Shown piece by piece: positions 7,506 through 15,751 of a stretch of 64,000 nt of DNA. Within the stretch, counting starts at the first letter, position 1; each line of letters starts with the position of its first letter. Below the pieces are notes generated by a model that did no database searches, was not told where the DNA came from, and was given only the letters and a program-made list of their open reading frames with translations. The stretch covers positions 7,026,249-7,090,248 of the forward strand of contig NZ_CP116936.1 of the NCBI RefSeq assembly GCF_028475105.1. Reading direction: 5' to 3'. A program made the translations under genes and the position numbers. The stretch is from Micromonospora sp. LH3U1. GTDB taxonomy: Bacteria; Actinomycetota; Actinomycetes; Mycobacteriales; Micromonosporaceae.

Positions 7506-9044
7506 GTGAGGCGCCGCTCTAGGCTCCGTGCAGGACCTGGACGGGTAGGACGACCTTGGTACGGGGGTGGCCACGCCATGCCGACGGCTGTCGGTAGACG
7601 GGCGGACCGCCTCGCCCCAATCCAACGTGTGACGCGCGGGATCGACCGCGTGACGCGCGGGATCGATCGCAGGAACGTCGTACGGGGCGCCATCGTGGCT
7701 GCCGTCGCCTACGCCGCATGGCTCGCCATCGGTGCTTTCGGGCGGCCGTACAACTTCTTCGACATGAAGATCTACCACGGTGCCGTGGTGTGGTGGGCGA
7801 GCGGTCACGAGCTCTACGAGTTCATCGCGCCCGGAACCACGCTCGGCTTCACCTACCCGCCGTTCGCCGGGCTGGTCATGCTGCCGATGGCGCAGCTGCC
7901 GATCGGCGCGGCCGGCCTGGTCAACGCTGGCGCCAGCATCGCCGCGTTGGCGCTGGTGCTGGCCGGGTTGCTCCGCCCGATCGTGGACCGGCTGGGCTGG
8001 CCACTGTGGTTCACGGTGGCTGTGGCGGTGCCGCTCGCGGTCGCCATCGAGCCGAGTCGGGAGACCCTTGGCTACGGCCAGGTCAACATCCTGCTGTTCG
8101 CGTTGATCATGGCTGATCTGATCGGCCTTCGCTGGCGCTCCCGCCGGGGCACCCACTACGCCGCGACGGACGGCCCCCTGCTGCGCTTCATCTACGGCGG
8201 GGCCTGGGCCGGCGTCGGCATCGGCCTGGCCACCGCGGTCAAGCTCACCCCGGCGCTGTTCATCGCCTACCTCCTGCTCACTCGCCAGTGGCGGGTGGCG
8301 GCCACTGCCATCGGCACCACGATCGGCGTGACGGTGGCGACCTTCGCGATCGTCGGCGACGAGTCGCGAACCTACTTCGGCAGCGTGCTCTGGCAGACGG
8401 AGCGGGTCGGCGCGGCAGACATGACGCCCAACCAGTCACTCGCCGGCCTACTCGCCCGGCTGTACGACTCGATCGAGACCCCCGGGCTGCTCTGGCTCGC
8501 CTTCTCGGTGCTGATCCTGGCGCTGGGCCTGTCCCGGGCGGCCAGTTCCCGCGCCGACGGTGACGAGCTGACCGCGTTCACGCTGGTCGGACTGACCGCG
8601 AACGTGATCAGCCCGATCTCCTGGACGCACCACCTCGTCTGGGTGATCCCGGCGATCATCGTGCTGGCCGACGCCGCGGTGCGCCGCCGGGAGGCGAGCC
8701 GGGGGATGCCGCTGCGCACCGGCCAGGGCCAGGTGTTCGGCGGGCTGCCCGGGGTGAACGGGCTCCGCCCGCCGATCTGGTATCCCACGCTGACCGGGCT
8801 CCGCCACGGCGTCGCCGCGATCGGGCTCTACCTGCTTTTCCTGATCTCCCCGATCTGGCCGTACGAGCACCAACTACCGGAGATGTCGCACTATCAGGAT
8901 GGTCTCTTCGGTGCGCTGATGGAGAACTCGCTCGCGGTCGCGCTGATCGTGCTGGTCGCAGCCCTGCCGTGGCGCCCGGGCGCGGAGCCGGCGTTCTACG
9001 GCGACCGGCTCGCCAGAGGCGTGCTGGTCAACGGCCGCCGCTGA
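7506..9044 (+). CDS. GT87-family (DUF2029) polyprenyl-phosphate-mannose-type membrane glycosyltransferase
   Basis: An approximately 512-residue polytopic protein with ten or more membrane helices. The extracytoplasmic loop after the first helix contains FFDMKIYHGAVVWWASGHELY and TYPPFAGLVMLPMAQLP, the region holding the catalytic acidic residue in GT-C enzymes of this family. Downstream are KLTPALFIAYLLL and PISWTHHLVWVIPAI, both diagnostic of GT87. Related mycobacterial proteins are alpha-1,2-mannosyltransferases of lipoarabinomannan synthesis. The GTG at 7506 follows GGGAGG (7493-7498) at good spacing; an ATG at 7578 is the main alternative. A 21-bp in-frame duplication (7626-7646, 7647-7667) gives RVTRGID twice in the cytoplasmic N-terminus. 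Confidence 0.85.
   Translation: MRRRSRLRAGPGRVGRPWYGGGHAMPTAVGRRADRLAPIQRVTRGIDRVTRGIDRRNVVRGAIVAAVAYAAWLAIGAFGRPYNFFDMKIYHGAVVWWASGHELYEFIAPGTTLGFTYPPFAGLVMLPMAQLPIGAAGLVNAGASIAALALVLAGLLRPIVDRLGWPLWFTVAVAVPLAVAIEPSRETLGYGQVNILLFALIMADLIGLRWRSRRGTHYAATDGPLLRFIYGGAWAGVGIGLATAVKLTPALFIAYLLLTRQWRVAATAIGTTIGVTVATFAIVGDESRTYFGSVLWQTERVGAADMTPNQSLAGLLARLYDSIETPGLLWLAFSVLILALGLSRAASSRADGDELTAFTLVGLTANVISPISWTHHLVWVIPAIIVLADAAVRRREASRGMPLRTGQGQVFGGLPGVNGLRPPIWYPTLTGLRHGVAAIGLYLLFLISPIWPYEHQLPEMSHYQDGLFGALMENSLAVALIVLVAALPWRPGAEPAFYGDRLARGVLVNGRR
7626..7667 (+). repeat. 21-bp in-frame tandem duplication
   Basis: The units 7626-7646 and 7647-7667 differ at only two positions and each encodes RVTRGID, just before the first membrane segment of the GT87 protein. 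The length is a multiple of three, so the frame is kept. Confidence 0.8.
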
Positions 9045-9054
9045 ACGAACGCGG

Positions 9055-9483
9055 TCAGGGGCAGTTGACCCATTCCTCGGTGCCGTCGGTGAAGACCTGC
9101 CGCTTCCAGATCGGCAGGCGCGCCTTGACCTCGTCGACCAGTCGGGCGCAGGCCGCGAAGGCAGCCGCCCGATGCGCGGTGCTCACGGCGGCCACCAGCG
9201 CCACGTCACCGATCGCCAGCGGGCCGACCCGGTGCGACACCGCCACCGCGTAGACGTCGGGCTCTGCGGCGATCTCGGCGGCCACCTCGCGAAGCACCTG
9301 TGCGGCGCTCGGGTGTCCCTCGTATTCCAGGCTCGTGACCTGGCGGCCGTGGTCGTGATCGCGGACCACGCCCTGGAAGGAGACCACGGCGCCGGCCCGG
9401 CGGTCGGCGACCGCCGCCTCGTGCGTGGCGAGGTCGAGCGGCTGGTCGGTGATCTCGCCGAAGGTGATCGCCGGCGCGGTCAC
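9055..9483 (-). CDS. moaE: Molybdopterin synthase catalytic subunit MoaE
   Basis: A 142-residue MoaE, close to the usual length. It transfers sulfur from MoaD thiocarboxylate to cyclic pyranopterin to make molybdopterin. Recognisable segments are VVSFQGVVRDHDHG (about 34-47), SLEYEGHPSAA, VSHRVGPLAIGDVALV and the C-terminal KARLPIWKRQVF carrying the conserved lysines of the active site. It is the last gene of the cofactor operon, and its ATG overlaps the moeA stop by four bases (9480-9483). No moaD or moaA is present in this window. Confidence 0.95.
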   Translation of the reverse strand: MTAPAITFGEITDQPLDLATHEAAVADRRAGAVVSFQGVVRDHDHGRQVTSLEYEGHPSAAQVLREVAAEIAAEPDVYAVAVSHRVGPLAIGDVALVAAVSTAHRAAAFAACARLVDEVKARLPIWKRQVFTDGTEEWVNCP

Positions 9484-10736
9484 GACGCACGCTCCCCGGG
9501 AAGCAGCGGCAACGGCACGATCGGCACCCGATCGCCGGTCTTGCCGCTGGTGCCGGGCCGGATGACGGCGAACCCGTCCGCGCCGGCCAGCCCGCGCAGC
9601 ATCGCCGAGCCGACGTGTCGCACCGGGGACGCGGTCCCGGCGGCCCGGTCCAACCGGACCAACGCCAGGTGGGTGTGGTCACCGCGACCGGGCACCGCCT
9701 CGGTCAACGTGGCGTGCGGCAGCACCGGCATCGAGCGGGCCTGCAGGCCGGCGAGCAGCGGGGCGACCAGCGACACCAGCGCGACGATGGCGGACTGCGG
9801 GTTGCCCGGCAGCCCCGCCACGAACCGGACCCGCCCATCGTGGCCGGACAACCGGGCCAGCAGCATCGGGAAGCCCGGCCGGACCGCCACCGTGTTGACC
9901 ACGTAGTCGGCGCCGAGCGCCTCCAGGGTCGGGTGCAGGTGGTCGACCGGGCCGTTCATCGTGCCGCCGGTGGTGCACACCAGGTCGGCACTGGCCAACG
10001 CCGAGCGCAGGGCCGCCACGTGCGCGGGCAGCGTGTCGGCCACCGGGCCGACCACGTCGGATGGGCGGACCTGACAGCCGTACCGCCGCAGCCACGCCGG
10101 CACCGCAGGGCCCAGCGCGTCCCGGACCCGACCGGCCGAGGGAGGGCCCGCGGTCAGCAGCTCGTCGCCGAACACCAGCAGCGCGGCGCGCGGCGCCCGC
10201 CGGACCCGCAGGGTGTCGTGCCCGCAGGCGGCCGCCAGGCCGATCACCGCCGGGTCGACCGGCGTGCCGACCGGCAGAAGTTCCTCACCGGAGTACGCCT
10301 CCTCGCCGGGCTTCCGCCACTCGGGCGTCTCCCGGGGAGTGCCGGCGACCAGGCCCTCGACAGTCGTGGACTCCTCCACGCGCAGCACGGCGGTGGCGCC
10401 CTCCGGCACCATGGCCCCGGTCGCGATCTCGACGGTCGTGTCGTCCTCGGTGAGCGGCGCGGGGGTGCTGCCCGCCAGCACCCGGCCGACGACCCGCCAC
10501 GGGCCGTCGCCGCGAACCGCCCAGCCGTCCACGCTGGAGGTCGGGAAGGCGGGCAGGTCGGTGCGGGTGGTCAACGGCTCGGCCAGGGTCGACCCGTCGG
10601 TATCGACCAGTGGTCGGGCGACGGCGGGCAGCGCGGCGGCCAACCCGACCGCGTAGACCCGCGACCGCGCTTCCTCCCACCCGGCCGGTGGGGGTGCGGC
10701 GACCCGATCCGCGGTGGGTGCGGTTTCCGTGCTCAC
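9480..10736 (-). CDS. moeA: Molybdopterin molybdenumtransferase MoeA
   Basis: A 418-residue protein, the normal length for MoeA, which inserts molybdate into adenylylated molybdopterin. Visible landmarks are the N-terminal SSVDGWAVRG (the SxxDGYA-type box), VEIATGAMVPEGATAVLRVE, the MPT-binding core VCTTGGTMNGPVDHL and the C-terminal FVAGLPGNPQSAIVALVSLV. A TAGGCT hexamer (10743-10748) lies 6 nt before the GTG start, so moeA may have its own leaderless promoter in addition to read-through from mog. It overlaps moaE by ATGA. Confidence 0.95.
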   Translation of the reverse strand: MSTETAPTADRVAAPPPAGWEEARSRVYAVGLAAALPAVARPLVDTDGSTLAEPLTTRTDLPAFPTSSVDGWAVRGDGPWRVVGRVLAGSTPAPLTEDDTTVEIATGAMVPEGATAVLRVEESTTVEGLVAGTPRETPEWRKPGEEAYSGEELLPVGTPVDPAVIGLAAACGHDTLRVRRAPRAALLVFGDELLTAGPPSAGRVRDALGPAVPAWLRRYGCQVRPSDVVGPVADTLPAHVAALRSALASADLVCTTGGTMNGPVDHLHPTLEALGADYVVNTVAVRPGFPMLLARLSGHDGRVRFVAGLPGNPQSAIVALVSLVAPLLAGLQARSMPVLPHATLTEAVPGRGDHTHLALVRLDRAAGTASPVRHVGSAMLRGLAGADGFAVIRPGTSGKTGDRVPIVPLPLLPGERAS

Positions 10737-10742
10737 CGACCG

Positions 10743-10748
10743 AGCCTA
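10743..10748 (-). promoter_or_regulatory. Candidate -10 box (TAGGCT) for leaderless moeA
   Basis: TAGGCT on the minus strand ends 6 nt before the moeA GTG. The same hexamer precedes moaC and the endonuclease IV gene at 7 nt. Confidence 0.4.
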
Positions 10749-10795
10749 GCGGCACGGACCGACACCCGCCCGAGCCTGGCGTGCACCGGTCCGAG

Positions 10796-10852
10796 GTCAC
10801 CGCCGCGAATTCAGTGGTCACCGCCGCGAATTCAGTGGTCTCCGCCGCGAAG
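10796..10852. repeat. 21-bp tandem repeat at the end of mog
   Basis: Two perfect units (10796-10816 and 10817-10837) are followed by a degenerate third from 10838. The mog stop codon (10832-10834, complementary strand) lies inside the second unit, and the third encodes the last residues of Mog. Expansion or loss of whole units keeps the frame and the stop. Confidence 0.8.
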
Positions 10853-11302
10853 CTGGTCGACGGTGTGCCCGAGGATCGGCCCGAGCACGGCCAGGCCGTC
10901 CCGGGCGCCGCCGGTCGAGCCGGGCAGGTTGACCACCAGCATCCGGCCGGCGACCCCGGCCAACCCTCGGGACAGCACCGAGGTGGGCACCCGGTCACGA
11001 CTGTGCGCGCGGATCGCCTCAGCGATGCCGGGGATCTCGTAATCCAGCAGACCCCGAGTCACGTCCGGCGTCCGATCCGACGGGGTAACCCCGGTGCCAC
11101 CGCTGGTCAGCACCACGTCGACCCCGTCGGCGCGGGCCGCCTGCAAGGCGATGCCGACCGGCTCACCGTCGGGCACCACCACCGGCTCGTCGACCTGGCA
11201 CCCCAACTCGCGCAGACCGGCGACGAGCAACGGACCACTGGTGTCGGCGTAGACACCGGCCGCGGCCCGGTTGGACGCGACGATCACCCGGGCCCGGATC
11301 AC
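10832..11302 (-). CDS. mog: MoaB/Mog-family molybdopterin adenylyltransferase
   Basis: A 156-residue protein of the MoCF family. It has the MPT-binding motif VVLTSGGTGVTPSDRTPD (about 71-88), followed by the conserved helix region and VVNLPGSTGGARDGL near the end. It activates molybdopterin by adenylylation for MoeA. The GTG at 11302 is chosen because it overlaps the moaC stop (GTGA), indicating translational coupling; a longer reading to 11326 would overlap moaC more. The C-terminal QLRGGDH is encoded within a 21-bp repeat. Naming as mog rather than moaB is by domain only. Confidence 0.92.
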   Translation of the reverse strand: MIRARVIVASNRAAAGVYADTSGPLLVAGLRELGCQVDEPVVVPDGEPVGIALQAARADGVDVVLTSGGTGVTPSDRTPDVTRGLLDYEIPGIAEAIRAHSRDRVPTSVLSRGLAGVAGRMLVVNLPGSTGGARDGLAVLGPILGHTVDQLRGGDH

Positions 11303-11790
11303 GGCCGGTCCTCCGGCCGGACCCACTCGCCGGTCTTGCCGCCCTCCTTGCGGAGCACCCGGACCGCCTCCACCGAGGCCGCCGGGTCGACCGCCTTGAC
11401 CATGTCGACCAGAGCGAGACCAGCGACGGCGACCGCCGTGAGTGCCTCCATCTCCACCCCCGTACGGTCCGCCGTGCGGGCGGTGACCGTGATCTCCACG
11501 GTGTCGGCGGTCAACCGCAGGTCGACGGTGACGCCGTGCAGGGCGATCGGGTGGCAGAGCGGGATCAGGTCCGGAGTGCGCTTGGCCCCCATGATCCCGG
11601 CCAGTCGACCGACCGCCAACGCGTCGCCCTTGGGCAGCCCGTCGCGGTGCAGCAGGTCGATGACCTCGGGCGTGGTCCGCAAACGGCCGGCCGCGACGGC
11701 CAGCCGGCCCGTCACCGCCTTGGCGGAGACGTCGACCATGCGGGCCGCGCCAGCGCGGTCGACGTGGCTGAGCTGCGCGGGTTCGGTCAC
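11299..11790 (-). CDS. moaC: Cyclic pyranopterin monophosphate synthase MoaC
   Basis: A 163-residue MoaC of standard size, which converts the MoaA product to cyclic pyranopterin monophosphate. Seen motifs are MVDVSAKAVTGRLAVA, IMGAKRTPDLIPLCHP with the conserved CHP, RTGVEMEALTAVAVAGL with the dimer/active-site Glu-Met, and DMVKAVD and KEGGKTGEW with the catalytic lysines. It is first in the operon moaC-mog-moeA-moaE. A TAGGCT box (11798-11803) 7 nt before the GTG start suggests a leaderless transcript. Confidence 0.96.
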   Translation of the reverse strand: MTEPAQLSHVDRAGAARMVDVSAKAVTGRLAVAAGRLRTTPEVIDLLHRDGLPKGDALAVGRLAGIMGAKRTPDLIPLCHPIALHGVTVDLRLTADTVEITVTARTADRTGVEMEALTAVAVAGLALVDMVKAVDPAASVEAVRVLRKEGGKTGEWVRPEDRP

Positions 11791-11797
11791 GGCCGTG

Positions 11798-11803
11798 AGC
11801 CTA
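11798..11803 (-). promoter_or_regulatory. Candidate -10 box (TAGGCT) of the moaC operon
   Basis: On the minus strand TAGGCT is followed by exactly 7 nt and the GTG start of moaC, the geometry of actinobacterial leaderless promoters. No clear -35 was identified. Confidence 0.45.
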
Positions 11804-11955
11804 TCGGTGCGGTACGACGGTGCTCGGAAGGAGCGGCGTCACACTATCCGCCGCGCCGGGTGCTGACGGCGCACCGGCGGGACGCCACTCCTTCCTCACC
11901 GACCCGCCGCCGAGGTCGCTGGGGGGACCCGGCAGCGGGTGCGTGTCGACGACCC

Positions 11956-11978
11956 GGTTCTGCCCAGAGGGCAGAACC
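11956..11978. terminator. Hairpin after the SARP gene
   Basis: GGTTCTGCCC (11956-11965) and GGGCAGAACC (11969-11978) form a perfect 10-bp stem with a 3-nt loop. It sits between the end of the SARP regulator and moaC, which are transcribed in the same direction, so it probably ends the SARP transcript. There is no strong U-tract. Confidence 0.5.
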
Positions 11979-12076
11979 TCCCCCGTTCGCCGATACGGCC
12001 GAGAAGCTACCCGGCTCGGCGATAAGAAATCGATAAGCGCCGTCCCTGCTGGTCAGCGCCCCGCGTGCACGGCGTG

Positions 12077-15000
12077 TCAACCCAACTCGACGAGACGGCG
12101 TTCGGCCTCGAAGCGCTCCGGCACACCCATCCGCCGGAAGATCGCCAACGCCCGCTCCCAGTGCCGCCGGGACTCGGCCGAGTCGACGCGGGCGAAGTGT
12201 TCGGCAAGCCCGGCCAAGGCTCGTCCCTGCTCGTACGGGTGTGAGATCCGAGTCGCCAACCGCAACGCCTCCCGGTGCATGTCGGCCGCCTCGCCGCCCC
12301 GCCCCTGCGCCAGCAGGGTGCGCCCGAGCTCGTTCAACGCAGCTGCCTCGACGTGTCGTTCCCCAGAACCGATCGACAACTTCCGGGCCACCTCATGCTC
12401 CTGCTGGGCCTCGACCAGACGGCCCAGACCGCGGTAGGCGATCCCGAGGTCGTTGCGCACCTCGGCCTCCGCATACCGGTGGCCGGTGCGGTCGCGCAGC
12501 GCCAACGAGGCCATGAGGATCCGGATTGCCTGCGGAAGGTCACCCATGCGGATGCGTACGGCGCCGATGTGGCTGAGTGCGTTGAGCGTGTGGAATTCGT
12601 CGGAGTTCGTCCGGGCCCACGCCAGGTGCAGGCGGTGCAGCCGTAGCGCCTCCTCGTAGCGACCCAGCGACGTCAACGCCAAACCAAGATTCGGCAGCAG
12701 CATCGGCACCCCGACGTTTCCATACACTTTGCAATCCCGCAGACAGTCGAAGCCCAGCGTCACCGCCTCGGTCAGCTGACCGCTCCACCAGTAGACAGCG
12801 GCGAGGTTGGCGCGGTATCGCGCCGCGTTCAGGACATCCGGCGAGTTGCGGGAGAGGTCGACCGCACGGGTCAGGTGGTCAAGCGCCCCCCGGTTGTCCC
12901 CGGTGCGGACGTAGGCGGAGGCCAGGTAGTTGTTCGTCAACGCCATCGCTTCGATTTCTCCCGTTGCCTCCGCCGCGCTCAGGGCATGGCGGTGGGTCAG
13001 GATGATGTCCTCGAAGTATCCGCGGATATAGCAGAACCGCCAGATTGCACGAGCCAGCCGCCACGAGTGCTCGTGAAAGCCCGACTCGAGCGCCGACAAC
13101 ACCATCCTGACCAGGTCTGCTCGCTCCGTTTCCAGCCAGTCCGCAGTGAGTTCGCCGATGGCTTCGACCAGCTCAGGCCTTCCGAACGGGAGGTGATTGA
13201 CCTGGGACCTGATGACGCCGGGCTCCAGTGTCTCGGCGACCCTGAAGGCGGCCTCCAGCACGAAGCCGAACAGCTGTGCCAGTCCGAGCCTTCGGTCGTT
13301 GGGGGAGTCAATGCGTAAGCCCAGTTCGACGGAGTACTGGCGCATGAGGTCGTGCAGTCGATATCGCGTCGAGTCCAGGTCCTCCACCAGGTTCCTGTCG
13401 ACGAGGTCCTCGAGCGCCGCACGAGCTTCCGCAACCGTCAGGCCAGTCAGTGCGGCGACTGCAGGCAGGCTGAAGCGGTTACCGGGATAGAGACCCAGAA
13501 ACCGGAAGACACGCTTAGTCGAATCTGGGAGAGGCTCATAGGAAGCGGCGAAGGCGCCGGTGACAGTGCTCTCTTCCTGAGCTAGGTGGTGCAGCACCAG
13601 GGGATCGCCAGCCATTTGTTCGGCAAGGTCCGCCAACCGCCAGCCGCCCCGATGGGCCAGTCTGGCACCGGCCAGCCGAATCGCCAGGGGAAGGTGCCCA
13701 CATCGCCGGACCACCTCAGAGGCAGCCTCCGGCTCCGCTTCGACCCTGACCCGACCGACGCTCAAGCCAAGGAGATCCACACTCTCCTGAGGGCTCATGA
13801 CCGGCAGCGTCTGCGACGGCCCGACATCCGGGTGGGACAGACGTCGCCGCGAGGTCACCAGCACGACGGTCGTCGGCTCGGCCGGCAAGAGAGGCATGAT
13901 CTGCTCGCTGCTCGCTGCGTTGTCCAGAACTATCACTGACCGCCGACGGGCCAACTCCTGTCGCCACAACTCAACTCTGGCGTCGAGTTCGACTGGAACG
14001 CGATTGGCTGGCACGCCGAGCTGTCGAAGCAGGGTGACCAGGGCACTCGCCGGCTCCACCCGGCTCTTCTCGCCATGCCCACACAGGTCGATGAACAATG
14101 CGGCATCCGGGTATCGGTCGGACAGCCGGCGCGCCAGGTGCACGGCGAGGGTCGTTTTACCACTGCCCGCCATCCCGTCGATGATGTGCACGGCTGACAC
14201 TCGTTCCTCGACCCTTCGGGTCTCCGCCAGTAGTCGCGACAACACACCCTCCCGCCCGACGAAATCAGTGACCGCCCGGGGAAGGTGATCCACGGGGTCG
14301 ACCCGACCCGCCTGTTCGGCGACCGCACCAACCGCGCCCGCTACGGAACCCGCTGGGCTGGTTCCCCCATCGCGGACGACGACGCGGGCCGAGCTTGGGC
14401 GCGACACCGCCGCGACAATCGACCGGCGCAACTCTCGGATGTTGCCCCCGGGATCTACTCCTAACTCCGTGATCAGTTTTGTCCGGATCTGGTCGTACGC
14501 CGCCAGCGCCTCCACGTTGTCCCCGCGCTCGTACAGAGCCCGCATGAGAAGGACGTAGGCCGGCTCGCGGAGGGGATGTCGAGCCACTACTTCACGCAGT
14601 AACGGAATCGCCAGGTCGTCCCGGCCCGATCTCAGCTGTACGTCGGCGAGAAGCTCCACGGTCAACAGCCGCTCCTCTTCGGTCGCGACGGTTCGGGCGG
14701 CAAGGACGGGTCCGAGCGGGATGCCGGCGAGCATCGGACCATGCCACCGAGCCAAGGCGCGGCCCAATAGCTCCCTCGCCTCGTCCAGATTTCCGGTCGT
14801 CAGGGCGTCCCGACCTGCGCGACGCTCCGTCTCGAAGAGAGAGACATCGATCAGATCGGGCCGCAAAACGAGCCGATAGCCGTGGCGTTGCCGCACGATA
14901 GCCCGTTGACCAGGCTGCAAAGTCTCGAAGCCTCGGCGCAGATTGGCGGCGTAGGTCCGCACATTCGCGACTGCGGATTGCGGAGGGCAATCGGGCCATA

Positions 15001-15145
15001 ACTCATCGACAAGATCTTCCAAAGTCACCAGCTGGCCAGGCTGAACTGCGAGCATCGCGAAGACTGCCTGCTGTTTTGGCGTGCCCAGGTGCAAAGTGCG
15101 GGCGGGGAGTTGCACCGAGAGGCCGCCAAGAACTCGAATCTCCAC
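12077..15145 (-). CDS. AfsR/SARP-family transcriptional regulator with NB-ARC and TPR domains
   Basis: A 1022-residue regulator. Residues 1-95 form the OmpR-like winged helix of SARPs (MEIRVLGGLSV to RHGYRLVL), and about 100-245 the BTAD domain (VSLFETERRAGRD, ELGVDPGGNIREL). An NB-ARC ATPase with Walker A IDGMAGSGKTTLAVHLARRL near 325-344 and VIVLDNA further on follows. The last 350 residues carry TPR-like repeats (LASAYVRTGDNRGALDHL, LGLALTSLGRYEEALRLHRLH). Such large SARPs activate secondary-metabolite or developmental genes. Four in-frame TTA leucine codons are present (at 14999, 14600, 14462 and 13316), which in Streptomyces would make translation depend on bldA tRNA. Base composition is lower in G+C than its neighbours. 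No biosynthetic cluster is adjacent. Confidence 0.93.
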   Translation of the reverse strand: MEIRVLGGLSVQLPARTLHLGTPKQQAVFAMLAVQPGQLVTLEDLVDELWPDCPPQSAVANVRTYAANLRRGFETLQPGQRAIVRQRHGYRLVLRPDLIDVSLFETERRAGRDALTTGNLDEARELLGRALARWHGPMLAGIPLGPVLAARTVATEEERLLTVELLADVQLRSGRDDLAIPLLREVVARHPLREPAYVLLMRALYERGDNVEALAAYDQIRTKLITELGVDPGGNIRELRRSIVAAVSRPSSARVVVRDGGTSPAGSVAGAVGAVAEQAGRVDPVDHLPRAVTDFVGREGVLSRLLAETRRVEERVSAVHIIDGMAGSGKTTLAVHLARRLSDRYPDAALFIDLCGHGEKSRVEPASALVTLLRQLGVPANRVPVELDARVELWRQELARRRSVIVLDNAASSEQIMPLLPAEPTTVVLVTSRRRLSHPDVGPSQTLPVMSPQESVDLLGLSVGRVRVEAEPEAASEVVRRCGHLPLAIRLAGARLAHRGGWRLADLAEQMAGDPLVLHHLAQEESTVTGAFAASYEPLPDSTKRVFRFLGLYPGNRFSLPAVAALTGLTVAEARAALEDLVDRNLVEDLDSTRYRLHDLMRQYSVELGLRIDSPNDRRLGLAQLFGFVLEAAFRVAETLEPGVIRSQVNHLPFGRPELVEAIGELTADWLETERADLVRMVLSALESGFHEHSWRLARAIWRFCYIRGYFEDIILTHRHALSAAEATGEIEAMALTNNYLASAYVRTGDNRGALDHLTRAVDLSRNSPDVLNAARYRANLAAVYWWSGQLTEAVTLGFDCLRDCKVYGNVGVPMLLPNLGLALTSLGRYEEALRLHRLHLAWARTNSDEFHTLNALSHIGAVRIRMGDLPQAIRILMASLALRDRTGHRYAEAEVRNDLGIAYRGLGRLVEAQQEHEVARKLSIGSGERHVEAAALNELGRTLLAQGRGGEAADMHREALRLATRISHPYEQGRALAGLAEHFARVDSAESRRHWERALAIFRRMGVPERFEAERRLVELG

Positions 15146-15751
15146 CCGTCCCCCTACCTCAATGGCAGTGACGTATCCAGTCGATCACGCACCGAAGCTT
15201 ACGGTCGCCAGCTCAACCGGCCTACCTCGCAAGCCTTAGCTCCACCTGGAATGATCTGCTCCAGGCGCTTCCTCACGAACGATCCGATTCGCCTCGACAG
15301 GTGGCCCGAAGTGCGGATGAACCAGGGAGCTGGGCTCCGCGACACTGAGTACGCCTTGCAAGTTGCGGCATCAATGGTCGGTCCATCCCGGCTGATCGGT
15401 ATGAAGAGTTGAGCGCTCCGCTCAGGGGTGTGGACAGAAAGTGACATATCCGCCTTAGCTTGGCTAATGTTGCGCATACCGACATTAATTATTCCTTCCT
15501 GCACACGAACCTCCCTACTCTCTGCCTACGAACGAATGGCGTCCTAGAGGGCGATCCGTAGTGGCAGGGGGGTCGAACGATGCGCAACAGCACCGAGTGG
15601 GACTAGTCCAGCTTCAGCCCGATGCAAACCCTCGACGCTGAAGGGATGCCAGATGCGCAGCACCGAATGGGACTGATTCCTTATCACCTCGACGACACAG
15701 CGGTACGCTGCCCGTCAGCGGACACCGACGGTGGGTTACGGGTGAGGTTGA
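15146..15751. other. 606-bp lower-GC gap with an imperfect direct repeat and a doubtful small ORF
   Basis: No firm gene was found. Two related segments start with GATGCGC (15579 and 15652) and share AGCACCGAxTGGGACT, so they form an imperfect direct repeat with a 73-bp period. On the minus strand an ATG at 15485, preceded by GGAAGG at 8 nt, opens a 70-codon ORF ending at 15273; an overlapping 101-codon frame starts at 15504. Neither resembles a known family. The gap must hold the divergent promoters of the SARP gene and the GGDEF-EAL gene. Confidence 0.5.
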
